Of a DNA stretch of 64,000 nucleotides, positions 41,661 through 48,596 are shown piece by piece (positions within the stretch are counted from its first letter, which is position 1; every line of letters starts with the position of its first letter). Where the stretch lies: assembly GCA_023417315.1 (NCBI GenBank), contig JAEZFW010000028.1, positions 79,806 to 143,805 on the forward strand, read 5' to 3'. The DNA is from Pseudomonadota bacterium. GTDB taxonomy: Bacteria; Pseudomonadota; Gammaproteobacteria; Steroidobacterales; Steroidobacteraceae. The position numbers and the translations under genes were made by a program. Under the pieces are notes generated by a model, which did no database searches, was not told the DNA's origin, and saw only the letters and a list, made by a program, of their open reading frames with translations.

Positions 41661-43091
41661 ATGTCTACCACCATGCCGACCGGCAAAATCGTGCAAATCA
41701 TCGGCGCCGTCATCGACGTCGAGTTTCCGCGTGAGCAGATCCCGAACGTTTACGAGGCGCTGAAGCTCGATGAGGTCGATCTCACGCTCGAAGTGCAACA
41801 GCTGCTCGGCGACGGCGTGGTCCGCACGATCGCGATGGGTGTCTCGGAAGGCCTGCAACGCGGCCTCAAGGTTCGCGCCACGGGTGCGCCGATCTCAGTG
41901 CCTGTCGGCAAGGCCACGCTGGGCCGCATCATGGACGTGCTCGGCGCGCCACAGGACGAGAAGGGTCCTGTGCAGGCAAAAGATTTCTGGCCGATTCACC
42001 GTCCGGCCCCCTCCTATGACGAACAAGCGGGCGGTCAAGAATTGCTCGTGACGGGCATCAAGGTCATCGACCTGCTCATTCCGTTCGCGAAGGGCGGCAA
42101 GATCGGTCTGTTCGGCGGCGCGGGCGTGGGCAAGACGGTCAACATGCTCGAGCTCATCAACAACATCGCCAAGCAGCACTCGGGGTTGTCAGTGTTCGCA
42201 GGCGTCGGCGAGCGTACGCGCGAAGGCAACGACTTCTATCACGAGATGATCGAGTCGGGCGTCATCGACACCGGCGATCTTTCTAACTCGAAGGTCGCGA
42301 TGGTGTACGGCCAGATGAACGAGCCGCCGGGTAACCGTCTGCGCGTCGCGCTGACCGGTCTCACGATGGCCGAGTATTTCCGCGACGAGCAGACCGAGTC
42401 CGGTAAAGGCCGTGACGTGCTGCTCTTCATCGATAACATCTACCGCTACACGCTAGCGGGTACCGAAGTGTCGGCGCTGTTGGGCCGTATGCCTTCGGCG
42501 GTGGGCTATCAGCCCACACTCGCGGAGGAAATGGGGGTGCTGCAGGAGCGCATCACCTCCACGAAGACCGGGTCGATCACGTCGATCCAAGCTGTGTACG
42601 TACCTGCCGACGACTTGACCGACCCCTCGCCCGCAACGACGTTCGCGCACTTGGACGCCACCGTGGTGTTGTCGCGTCAGATCGCATCGCTCGGTATCTA
42701 TCCTGCGGTGGACCCGCTCGATTCGACCAGCCGTCAGCTCGATCCGCTCGTCATCGGCGAAGAGCACTATGGCGTTGCGCGCGGTGTGCAGGCGGTGTTG
42801 CAACGCTATAAGGAGCTGCAGGACATCATTGCGATCCTTGGCATGGACGAGCTGTCGGAGGACGACAAGCGTACCGTCGCTCGCGCTCGCAAGATCCAAC
42901 GCTTCCTGTCGCAGCCGTTCAACGTCGCGAAGGTCTTTACAGGCCAAGACGGCAAGATCGTTCCGCTCAAGGAAACGATTCGCGGCTTCAAGGGCATCCT
43001 AAACGGCGACTACGATCACCTGCCCGAGCAGGCGTTCTACATGGTCGGCGGTATCGATGAGGCGGTGGAGAAGGCGCAGAAACTGCAGTAA
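41661..43091 (+). CDS. atpD: ATP synthase F1 subunit beta
   Basis: Beta holds the catalytic sites of F1. The 476-residue protein has Walker A GGAGVGKTVNMLELINN, the catalytic VFAGVGERTREGNDFYHEM with its Glu, Walker B DVLLFIDNIYRYTLAG, and PAVDPLDSTSRQLDPLVIGE. The DELSED-type regulatory segment appears as MDELSEDDKRTVARARKIQR. Start 41661 follows GAGGAATCGAAGA; an ATG four codons later is possible. Confidence 0.97.
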   Translation: MSTTMPTGKIVQIIGAVIDVEFPREQIPNVYEALKLDEVDLTLEVQQLLGDGVVRTIAMGVSEGLQRGLKVRATGAPISVPVGKATLGRIMDVLGAPQDEKGPVQAKDFWPIHRPAPSYDEQAGGQELLVTGIKVIDLLIPFAKGGKIGLFGGAGVGKTVNMLELINNIAKQHSGLSVFAGVGERTREGNDFYHEMIESGVIDTGDLSNSKVAMVYGQMNEPPGNRLRVALTGLTMAEYFRDEQTESGKGRDVLLFIDNIYRYTLAGTEVSALLGRMPSAVGYQPTLAEEMGVLQERITSTKTGSITSIQAVYVPADDLTDPSPATTFAHLDATVVLSRQIASLGIYPAVDPLDSTSRQLDPLVIGEEHYGVARGVQAVLQRYKELQDIIAILGMDELSEDDKRTVARARKIQRFLSQPFNVAKVFTGQDGKIVPLKETIRGFKGILNGDYDHLPEQAFYMVGGIDEAVEKAQKLQ

Positions 43092-43095
43092 GAAT

Positions 43096-43191
43096 GTGAT
43101 GATGTGATGGAAGTGACGAAGGTGACGAAGGTCAGAGCGCCGCTGCGCCTCTTGCCTACACCACCTGTATCACCTACGTCACCTACATCGC
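43096..43191. repeat. Inverted tandem-unit element, GTGACGAAG nonamer (atpD-atpC gap)
   Basis: The left arm (43096-43135) is GTGATGAT GTGATGGAA GTGACGAAG GTGACGAAG GTCAG. The right arm (43159-43191) is CACCACCTGTATCACCTAC GTCACCTAC ATCGC, the imperfect complement. The spacer is 23 bases. Confidence 0.85.
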
Positions 43192-43221
43192 GATCCTTCT
43201 CCGTTCACATAGGCACCCCAT

Positions 43222-43644
43222 ATGGCCACTACCGTTCACGTCGACATCGTTAGCGCCGAAGGCGAGATCTTCTCGGGAGAGGCGTCGATGGTTTTCGCGC
43301 CTGCCGTGATGGGCGAGATCGGTATCGCTCCTCGGCACGCGCCGTTGTTGACGACGCTCAAGCCGGGTGAGGTGCGGGTGCAGACGCCCGCGGGCGAGGA
43401 GCACTTCTTCTTCGTCTCTGGCGGTGCGATCGAAATTCAGCCACATCTCGTGACTGTTCTCGCGGATACGGCGCTGCGCGCACACGACCTCGATGAGGCA
43501 GCAGCACTGCAGGCCAAGCAGCGTGCGGAGGAAGCATTGCGCGAGCGCGGCGACAAGATCGAGCTGGCCGAAGCGCAAGCGGAGCTCGCCCGCGCGGTGG
43601 CCCAGATCCGTGCGATCGAGAAGTTGAGGAAGATCAAACAATAG
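43222..43644 (+). CDS. atpC: ATP synthase F1 subunit epsilon
   Basis: Epsilon couples the rotor to the c-ring and inhibits ATP hydrolysis. The 140-residue protein has the N-terminal beta domain (VHVDIVSAEGEIFSGEASMV, GEIGIAPRHAPLLTTLKPGE). The C-terminal two-helix part has AALQAKQRAEEALRE and KIELAEAQAELARAVAQIRA. It is the last subunit gene and is followed by a terminator nested in a repeat element, then glmU. Confidence 0.95.
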   Translation: MATTVHVDIVSAEGEIFSGEASMVFAPAVMGEIGIAPRHAPLLTTLKPGEVRVQTPAGEEHFFFVSGGAIEIQPHLVTVLADTALRAHDLDEAAALQAKQRAEEALRERGDKIELAEAQAELARAVAQIRAIEKLRKIKQ

Positions 43645-43832
43645 GGTCCTGGGGTACTGGGTGGTCGGGTACTGGCCAGACGAAGAATAGAAAATGCGTC
43701 CATCAGGACGCATTTTCGTTTCTGGCAGCGCTTCATTGTTGACCTGATCCGGTCCATTTAGAGTTCGCCGCTATGACAAATTCCAGCGCAAGCACTTCTG
43801 GCCAGAACCCAGTACCCGATACCCAGAGCCCC
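43644..43832. repeat. Inverted tandem-unit element, GGGTACT/ACCCAGT type (atpC-glmU), reaching into glmU
   Basis: The left arm (43644-43680) is GGGTCCT GGGGTACT GGGTGGTC GGGTACT GGCCAGA. The right arm (43796-43832) is TTCTGGCCAGA ACCCAGT ACCCGAT ACCCAGA GCCCC. The 115-base spacer holds the terminator hairpin and the glmU start. The right arm is therefore inside the glmU reading frame. Confidence 0.9.
43691..43716 (+). terminator. Rho-independent terminator after atpC
   Basis: AAAATGCGTCC (43691-43701) pairs perfectly with GGACGCATTTT (43706-43716) around the loop ATCA, with a T-rich end and CGTTT after it. The 11 bp stem with A/T ends is nearly symmetrical. It lies in the spacer of a repeat element between atpC and glmU and would end the atp transcript. 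Confidence 0.85.
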
Positions 43833-45206
43833 GGGCGCTCCGCGCCACTCTCAATCGTCATTCTCGCAGCCGGGCAAGGCAAGCGGATGAAGTCCGATCT
43901 GCCAAAGGTGCTGCAGCCCCTCGCAGGCCGACCGATCTTGTCGCATGTGCTCGAAGCGGCGAAGACATTGCGCGCGGAATCTATTCACATCGTCTATGGA
44001 CACGGCGGGGATCGCGTTCGCGAGGCGCTCTCGCACGAGCCTGTGAATTGGACCCTGCAGTCGGAGCAGCTCGGAACCGGTCATGCAGTCGCGCAGGCAA
44101 TGCCCGCGATCCCCGACGATCATCATGTTCTCGTGCTGTACGGCGACGTGCCGCTCGTGCGTGCGGAGACGTTGGCGAATCTCGCTCAACAGAGCACGGA
44201 GCGCTCGATTGGCTTGCTCACGGTTGTACTCGAAGACCCAACGGGATACGGACGGATCGTTCGCGATGGTGCGGGCAATGTCGCGCGGATCGTCGAGCAA
44301 AAGGATGCCAATACGAAGGAGCGTGCCATCGATGAGGTCAACACAGGATTGATGTCGATGCCCGCAAGCGCTCTGCGACGCTGGCTCAGCGCGCTGCGCA
44401 ACGACAATTCACAAGGTGAGTACTATCTCACCGATGTGATCGTCATGGCCGCCCGCGACGGATTCAAGATCAACGCCGTGATCGCCCCTACGGAAGTCGA
44501 AGTGCTGGGCGTCAATGACAAAGTGCAGCTCGCGCAGCTAGAAGGCGCCTATCGCGCGCAGAAGGCGACCGAGCTCATGCTGAATGGCGTGACGCTTGCG
44601 GATCCCACTCGCATCGATGTGCGTGGCGATGTGAGCACGGGACGCGACGTCTTCATCGACGTGAACGTTGTGATGGTCGGCAAAGTGCAGCTAGGCGATC
44701 GTGTGCGTATCGGACCGAACTGCTATCTCAAGGATTGCAGTATCGGCGCTGATACCGAGATTCACCCGAACTGTATCGTCGACCGATCAACCGTCGGACC
44801 GCGGAATTCCATCGGACCCTTCGCCCGAATTCGGCCCGAAAGCGTCTTGCACGAAGATGTGCACATCGGCAATTTCGTGGAAGTGAAGAAGAGCGAAATC
44901 GGCGCCGGGAGTAAAGCCAATCATCTGACCTATCTCGGCGACGCGACCGTGGGTAAGAAGGTCAACGTTGGTGCGGGAACCGTGACCGTCAACTACGACG
45001 GCGTCAATAAATGGCGCACCGAAATCGGAGATAACGCCTTTATCGGTTCCGGCTCGATGTTGGTCGCGCCGCTCAAAATCGGGGCAAATGCCAATACCGG
45101 CGCGGGTTCGACCATTACGAAAGATGCCCCCGAGGGCAAGCTCACCTTGGCTCGGGCTCGCCAAGTCACGATTGATGGCTGGAAGCGCCCTCAAAAAAAG
45201 ACATGA
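43773..45206 (+). CDS. glmU: Bifunctional UDP-N-acetylglucosamine pyrophosphorylase/glucosamine-1-phosphate acetyltransferase
   Basis: GlmU makes UDP-GlcNAc for peptidoglycan and LPS. The uridyltransferase domain begins LSIVILAAGQGKRMKSDLPK VLQPLAGRPI. It holds EQLGTGHAVAQAMP, DNSQGEYYLTDVIVMAARDG and IEQKDANTKERAIDEVNTGL-type segments. The C-terminal left-handed beta-helix has hexapeptide repeats and GVNKWRTEIGDNAFIGSGSM. The 477-residue frame includes about 26 extra N-terminal residues (MTNSSASTSGQNPVPDTQSP) encoded by a repeat arm. No other start lies near the domain edge, so the extension may be real. Confidence 0.94.
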   Translation: MTNSSASTSGQNPVPDTQSPGRSAPLSIVILAAGQGKRMKSDLPKVLQPLAGRPILSHVLEAAKTLRAESIHIVYGHGGDRVREALSHEPVNWTLQSEQLGTGHAVAQAMPAIPDDHHVLVLYGDVPLVRAETLANLAQQSTERSIGLLTVVLEDPTGYGRIVRDGAGNVARIVEQKDANTKERAIDEVNTGLMSMPASALRRWLSALRNDNSQGEYYLTDVIVMAARDGFKINAVIAPTEVEVLGVNDKVQLAQLEGAYRAQKATELMLNGVTLADPTRIDVRGDVSTGRDVFIDVNVVMVGKVQLGDRVRIGPNCYLKDCSIGADTEIHPNCIVDRSTVGPRNSIGPFARIRPESVLHEDVHIGNFVEVKKSEIGAGSKANHLTYLGDATVGKKVNVGAGTVTVNYDGVNKWRTEIGDNAFIGSGSMLVAPLKIGANANTGAGSTITKDAPEGKLTLARARQVTIDGWKRPQKKT

Positions 45207-45210
45207 AGAA

Positions 45211-45358
45211 GGCCGGTAGGCTCTCGGCTGTAGACTGTAGCTAGAAAGCGCCAGATTGTGCGCTCCAGCAAGTATCGCAGCCTTCTAGCTCGTACAATTC
45301 GAACTGCCCTGGGCGATCCCGGTCCGAGCTACAGCCTACGGCCTACAGCCTACAGTCC
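45211..45358. repeat. Inverted tandem-unit element, GGCTGTA type (glmU-glmS gap)
   Basis: The left arm (45211-45248) is GGTAGGCTCTC GGCTGTA GACTGTA GCTAGAAAG. The outer right arm (45326-45358) is GAGC TACAGCC TACGGCC TACAGCC TACAGTCC. An inner TTCTAGCT (45283-45290) matches the AGCTAGAA at the left arm end. The element spans most of the gap. Confidence 0.88.
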
Positions 45359-45372
45359 AAGGATTTCTCTTT

Positions 45373-47208
45373 ATGTGCGGAATCGTCGGCGCCATCGCTG
45401 ATCGCAATATCGTCCCCATTCTCATCGAGGGTCTGCGACGGCTCGAATACCGCGGCTATGACTCCGCCGGCATCGCCGTGCTGAACCCGAGCGGCCATCT
45501 GAGTCGCTTGCGCACCGTCGGCAAGGTCAAGATGCTGCAGGACGCGATGGCGGAGACACCCGTCGAAGGTGCGCTCGGGATCGCGCACACACGCTGGGCG
45601 ACACACGGCGTGCCGTCCGAACGCAATGCTCATCCGCACATCTCCCGCGATGGCATTGCGATCGTGCACAACGGGATCATCGAAAATCACGAAGAGTTGC
45701 GCGAGGAGCTCGCGAGCCTCGGTTACACCTTCAGCTCGGAAACAGATACGGAGGTCATCGCCCATCGCATTCATCATCACAAGCAGAAGCTTGGCGATCT
45801 CTTTCGCGCAGTGCGCGCTACGGTCGCGGAGCTCGAAGGCGCTTATGCGCTCGCTGTCGTATCCGAAGACAGTCCAGAGACAATCGTCATCGCGCGAGCG
45901 GGTTGTCCGGTCGTCATCGGTCTGGGTGAGCGCGAGAATTTCGTCGCCTCGGACGTCTCTGCGCTGCTGCCCGTGACGCGTCGGTTCATGTTCCTGGAAG
46001 AAGGCGATGTTGCCGAGATTCGGCGCACGAGCGTGCGCATCCTCGATGTCGAGGGGAACAGCGCTCAACGTGCGGTGCGCGAAAGCGAGCTTTCGGCAGA
46101 TGCGGCAGAGAAGGGCGACTTCGAGCACTACATGCTGAAAGAAATCTTCGAGCAGCCGCGTGCCGTGGCTCAGACGCTCGAAGAACGCGTCGCCGGCGGC
46201 AAGTTGCTCGAAGCCGCTTTCGGTCCTCTCGCCACGGAAGTCTTCCGACGCACAGAGGCCGTGCAGATCATTGCGTGTGGCACGAGTTATCACGCCGGAG
46301 CTGTGGCCAAGTACTACATCGAACAGATTGCGCGCCTGCCCTGCTGGGTCGAGATTGCGAGCGAGTACCGTTATCGCAATCCGGTCGTGCCGAAGAACAC
46401 GCTATTCGTGACGATCTCGCAGTCCGGCGAAACAGCGGACACCCTCGCTGCACTTCGCATGGCAAAGCAGGCGGGCTATCTATCGACGCTTGCGATTTGC
46501 AATGTTCCCGAAAGCTCGCTCGTGCGCGAGTCGGAGCTCGTGCTGCTGACGCGTGCGGGTCCCGAAATTGGTGTGGCTTCTACGAAGGCATTTACGACGC
46601 AGCTCGTGGCGCTCGGCATGCTCGTCGTGGCACTCGCAAAGTCGCATGGCACCGACGCCGAGCGCGAGCGCGGTCTCGTGCAGCGGCTCATCGAGATCCC
46701 CTCGATCATCGAAAAGACGTTGCACTTGAACGACACGATCAAGGAGCTTGCGAAACGATTCGCCGATAAGCATCACGCATTGTTCCTGGGCCGCGGGCAG
46801 ATGCACCCTGTTGCGATGGAAGGCGCCCTCAAGCTCAAAGAGATTTCCTACATTCACGCCGAGGCCTATCCCGCGGGTGAATTGAAGCACGGACCGCTCG
46901 CCCTCGTGGATGCGGATATGCCTGTGATCACGGTTGCCCCCAACAATGACTTGCTCGAGAAGCTGAAGTCGAATCTTCAGGAAGTGCGCGCCCGCGGCGG
47001 TGAGTTGTTCGTGTTCGCGGATCCCGACTCTGGCATTCAGTCATCCGAGGGCGTCACCGTCATCACGATGCCGAAGCACGTGAGTCACTTTCAAGCACCC
47101 GCGATCTACACGATCCCGCTGCAGTTGCTGGCTTATCACTGCGCGATTCTGAAAGGGACCGATGTGGATCAGCCTCGCAACCTCGCCAAGTCGGTAACGG
47201 TGGAGTAG
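45373..47208 (+). CDS. glmS: Glutamine-fructose-6-phosphate aminotransferase (isomerizing)
   Basis: GlmS makes glucosamine-6-phosphate, the first step to UDP-GlcNAc. The 611-residue protein starts MCGIVGAIADRNIVPILIEG, with Cys2 the glutaminase nucleophile. RYRGYDSAGIAV-type sequence (RRLEYRGYDSAGIAV), THTRWATHGVPSERNAHPH (here AHTRWATHG) and SSETDTEVIAHRI follow. The two SIS domains show ACGTSYHAGAVAKYYIEQIA and SQSGETADTLAALRMAKQ. ALKLKEISYIHAEAYPAGEL KHGPLAL lies near the C-terminus. GlmS and GlmU act in the same pathway. Confidence 0.96.
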   Translation: MCGIVGAIADRNIVPILIEGLRRLEYRGYDSAGIAVLNPSGHLSRLRTVGKVKMLQDAMAETPVEGALGIAHTRWATHGVPSERNAHPHISRDGIAIVHNGIIENHEELREELASLGYTFSSETDTEVIAHRIHHHKQKLGDLFRAVRATVAELEGAYALAVVSEDSPETIVIARAGCPVVIGLGERENFVASDVSALLPVTRRFMFLEEGDVAEIRRTSVRILDVEGNSAQRAVRESELSADAAEKGDFEHYMLKEIFEQPRAVAQTLEERVAGGKLLEAAFGPLATEVFRRTEAVQIIACGTSYHAGAVAKYYIEQIARLPCWVEIASEYRYRNPVVPKNTLFVTISQSGETADTLAALRMAKQAGYLSTLAICNVPESSLVRESELVLLTRAGPEIGVASTKAFTTQLVALGMLVVALAKSHGTDAERERGLVQRLIEIPSIIEKTLHLNDTIKELAKRFADKHHALFLGRGQMHPVAMEGALKLKEISYIHAEAYPAGELKHGPLALVDADMPVITVAPNNDLLEKLKSNLQEVRARGGELFVFADPDSGIQSSEGVTVITMPKHVSHFQAPAIYTIPLQLLAYHCAILKGTDVDQPRNLAKSVTVE

Positions 47209-47225
47209 CTGCGGTCAAGCTAGAA

Positions 47226-47356
47226 GGCGATAGGGGATAGCGGATAGGCGATAGCCGGATGCCGCTGTTCGCGCTTTTCATGCGCGGCTCGGCCGAAAAA
47301 ATCAGATGAAGTCTTCGGCCGAGACTCTTACTATCCCCCTATCCCTATCCTTCCCC
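47226..47356. repeat. Inverted tandem-unit element, GCGATAG heptamer (glmS-slyD gap)
   Basis: The left arm (47226-47258) is GCGATAG GGGATAG CGGATAG GCGATAG. The right arm (47328-47356) is ACTATCC CCCTATCC CTATCC TTCC. In the spacer a separate 10-base inverted repeat, CTCGGCCGAA (47288-47297) and TTCGGCCGAG (47314-47323), forms a second hairpin. Confidence 0.88.
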
Positions 47357-47373
47357 TTGTACTCAGGTCCGCC

Positions 47374-47859
47374 ATGCAAATCGCCCAAGATACCGTCGTC
47401 CTCATCCACTACACATTGACAGACGACAGCGGCAAGACGATCGATAGCTCGGCAGGCGGAGAGCCGCTCGCGTACTTGCATGGCAACGGTAACTTGATTC
47501 CCGGACTCGAGCGCGCGCTGGAAGGTAAAGAGAGCGGCGAGTCGATCACGGTGAAGATCGCCGCTGCAGAAGGTTATGGCGAATACGACAAAGCGCTCGT
47601 CCAGCAAGTGCCCCGCCGTGCGCTGAAGGGCATCGGCAATATTCATGTCGGGATGCAGCTACAGGCGCAATCCGAGCATGGCGCGCGCGCCGTGACGGTG
47701 ACGCATGTTGCCGGCGATATGGTGACGATCGACGGCAATCACCCACTCGCGGGGCAGAACCTGAACTTCGATGTGAAGATCGAAGATGTGCGTGCCGCTA
47801 CTGAAGAAGAGCTCGCGCACGGCCATGTGCACGGTCCCGGCGGTCATCATCACGGGTAG
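47374..47859 (+). CDS. slyD: SlyD-type FKBP peptidyl-prolyl isomerase
   Basis: SlyD is a cytoplasmic prolyl isomerase and chaperone that also delivers nickel. The 161-residue protein starts MQIAQDTVVLIHYTLTDDSG and has the FKBP domain split by the chaperone flap: PLAYLHGNGNLIPGLERALE, AAEGYGEYDKALVQQVPRRA, GDMVTIDGNHPLAGQNLNFD. The His-rich tail HGHVHGPGGHHHG can bind metal, as in SlyD, though it is shorter than in E. coli. It is flanked by repeat elements. Confidence 0.9.
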   Translation: MQIAQDTVVLIHYTLTDDSGKTIDSSAGGEPLAYLHGNGNLIPGLERALEGKESGESITVKIAAAEGYGEYDKALVQQVPRRALKGIGNIHVGMQLQAQSEHGARAVTVTHVAGDMVTIDGNHPLAGQNLNFDVKIEDVRAATEEELAHGHVHGPGGHHHG

Positions 47860-47922
47860 ACACACCGCTGCACCGCGAGCGTGCGCTCGGGGGCTCGCGC
47901 GCACCGCTCCGTTGCACCGAGC

Positions 47923-48018
47923 GTGAGTGACGAAATGACGAAGTGAGGGGACGAAGTCAGATCCGGAGCTGCTCAATCGCTTTTCTGACTTCGTCACTCC
48001 GTCACCTTGTCACTCCGG
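47923..48018. repeat. Inverted tandem-unit element, GTGACGAA type (slyD-DUF2934 gap)
   Basis: The left arm (47923-47960) is GTGAGTGACGAAAT GACGAA GTGAGGG GACGAA GTCAG. The right arm (47984-48018) is TCTGACTTC GTCACTCC GTCACCTT GTCACTCC in eight-base steps. The spacer is 23 bases. A small hairpin CGAGCG/CGCTCG (47876-47889) lies just before, after the slyD stop. Confidence 0.88.
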
Positions 48019-48126
48019 ATCCTTCCGGATTCGGTACTCAATTTCCGACATTCAATTGCAACTCTTTCTCCGTACAATCACCTGCGCTCGATCCAAACGG
48101 ACGACGCGGTCACCGCGCACACTTCG

Positions 48127-48147
48127 TGCGAGCGCTGCACGCTCGCA
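48127..48147 (+). promoter_or_regulatory. Hairpin in the leader of the DUF2934 gene
   Basis: TGCGAGCG (48127-48134) and CGCTCGCA (48140-48147) pair perfectly around a five-base loop about 68 bases upstream of the gene start. No T-run follows. The function is unknown. Confidence 0.5.
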
Positions 48148-48214
48148 AGCTGCGATGTGTTTGGCACGAGCCATGCTTGTATTCACACGGATCGATTCTC
48201 GAGGAGATCTTTAG

Positions 48215-48529
48215 ATGGACGTGACACCGGGCACGCCTGCGAAGCGGTCGCGGGCCAAGACGAATGAACCCGCGGCAGCGAAGGTTGCGAAGCCGAAGGT
48301 CGTGGCGAAGAAGAAGTCGCGGACAACTGCGCGTAAGCCGATCGAGCCGACGCTTGATACAGTCGTCACGCAGGCGGTGGTCACGGCTCAGCCGAGCGGC
48401 GATGAGTTGAATGGCATGATCGCCACCGCAGCTTATTATCTCGCTGCGGAGCGCAACTTTATCCCTGGACGCGAGCTCGACGATTGGCTCGAGGCAGAGC
48501 GGCGCATTCGCGCGACTCTGTTCGGCTGA
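48215..48529 (+). CDS. DUF2934 domain protein with a basic N-terminal tail
   Basis: The 104-residue protein has a Lys/Ala/Pro-rich, probably disordered N-terminal half (KRSRAKTNEPAAAKVAKPK, KKKSRTTARKP), which could bind nucleic acid. The C-terminal DUF2934 helix is MIATAAYYLAAERNFIPGRE LDDWLEAERRI; this short helical family is of unknown function. GAGGAG lies eight bases before the ATG. It is convergent with leuA, with a shared hairpin between. Confidence 0.8.
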   Translation: MDVTPGTPAKRSRAKTNEPAAAKVAKPKVVAKKKSRTTARKPIEPTLDTVVTQAVVTAQPSGDELNGMIATAAYYLAAERNFIPGRELDDWLEAERRIRATLFG

Positions 48530-48543
48530 GACTCATCCTAGAT

Positions 48544-48596
48544 CACGGGCTTTGATACCTGCATCGGGTTGAAGCCGATGTCATAGTCAGCCCGTG
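48544..48596. terminator. Bidirectional hairpin between the convergent DUF2934 gene and leuA
   Basis: CACGGGCT (48544-48551) pairs with AGCCCGTG (48589-48596), and inside it CATCGG (48562-48567) pairs with CCGATG (48575-48580). It overlaps the leuA stop. There is no strong T-run, so its termination strength is unclear, but position between convergent genes favours a terminator. Confidence 0.5.

Noticed and set aside
40506..41858. 450-codon open frame opposite atpG
   Set aside because: Antisense shadow that includes repeat arms; atpG on the plus strand is unambiguous.
43739..43764. Possible glmU promoter (TTGACC then TAGAGT)
   Set aside because: The spacing is only 14 bases, too short for a sigma-70 promoter.
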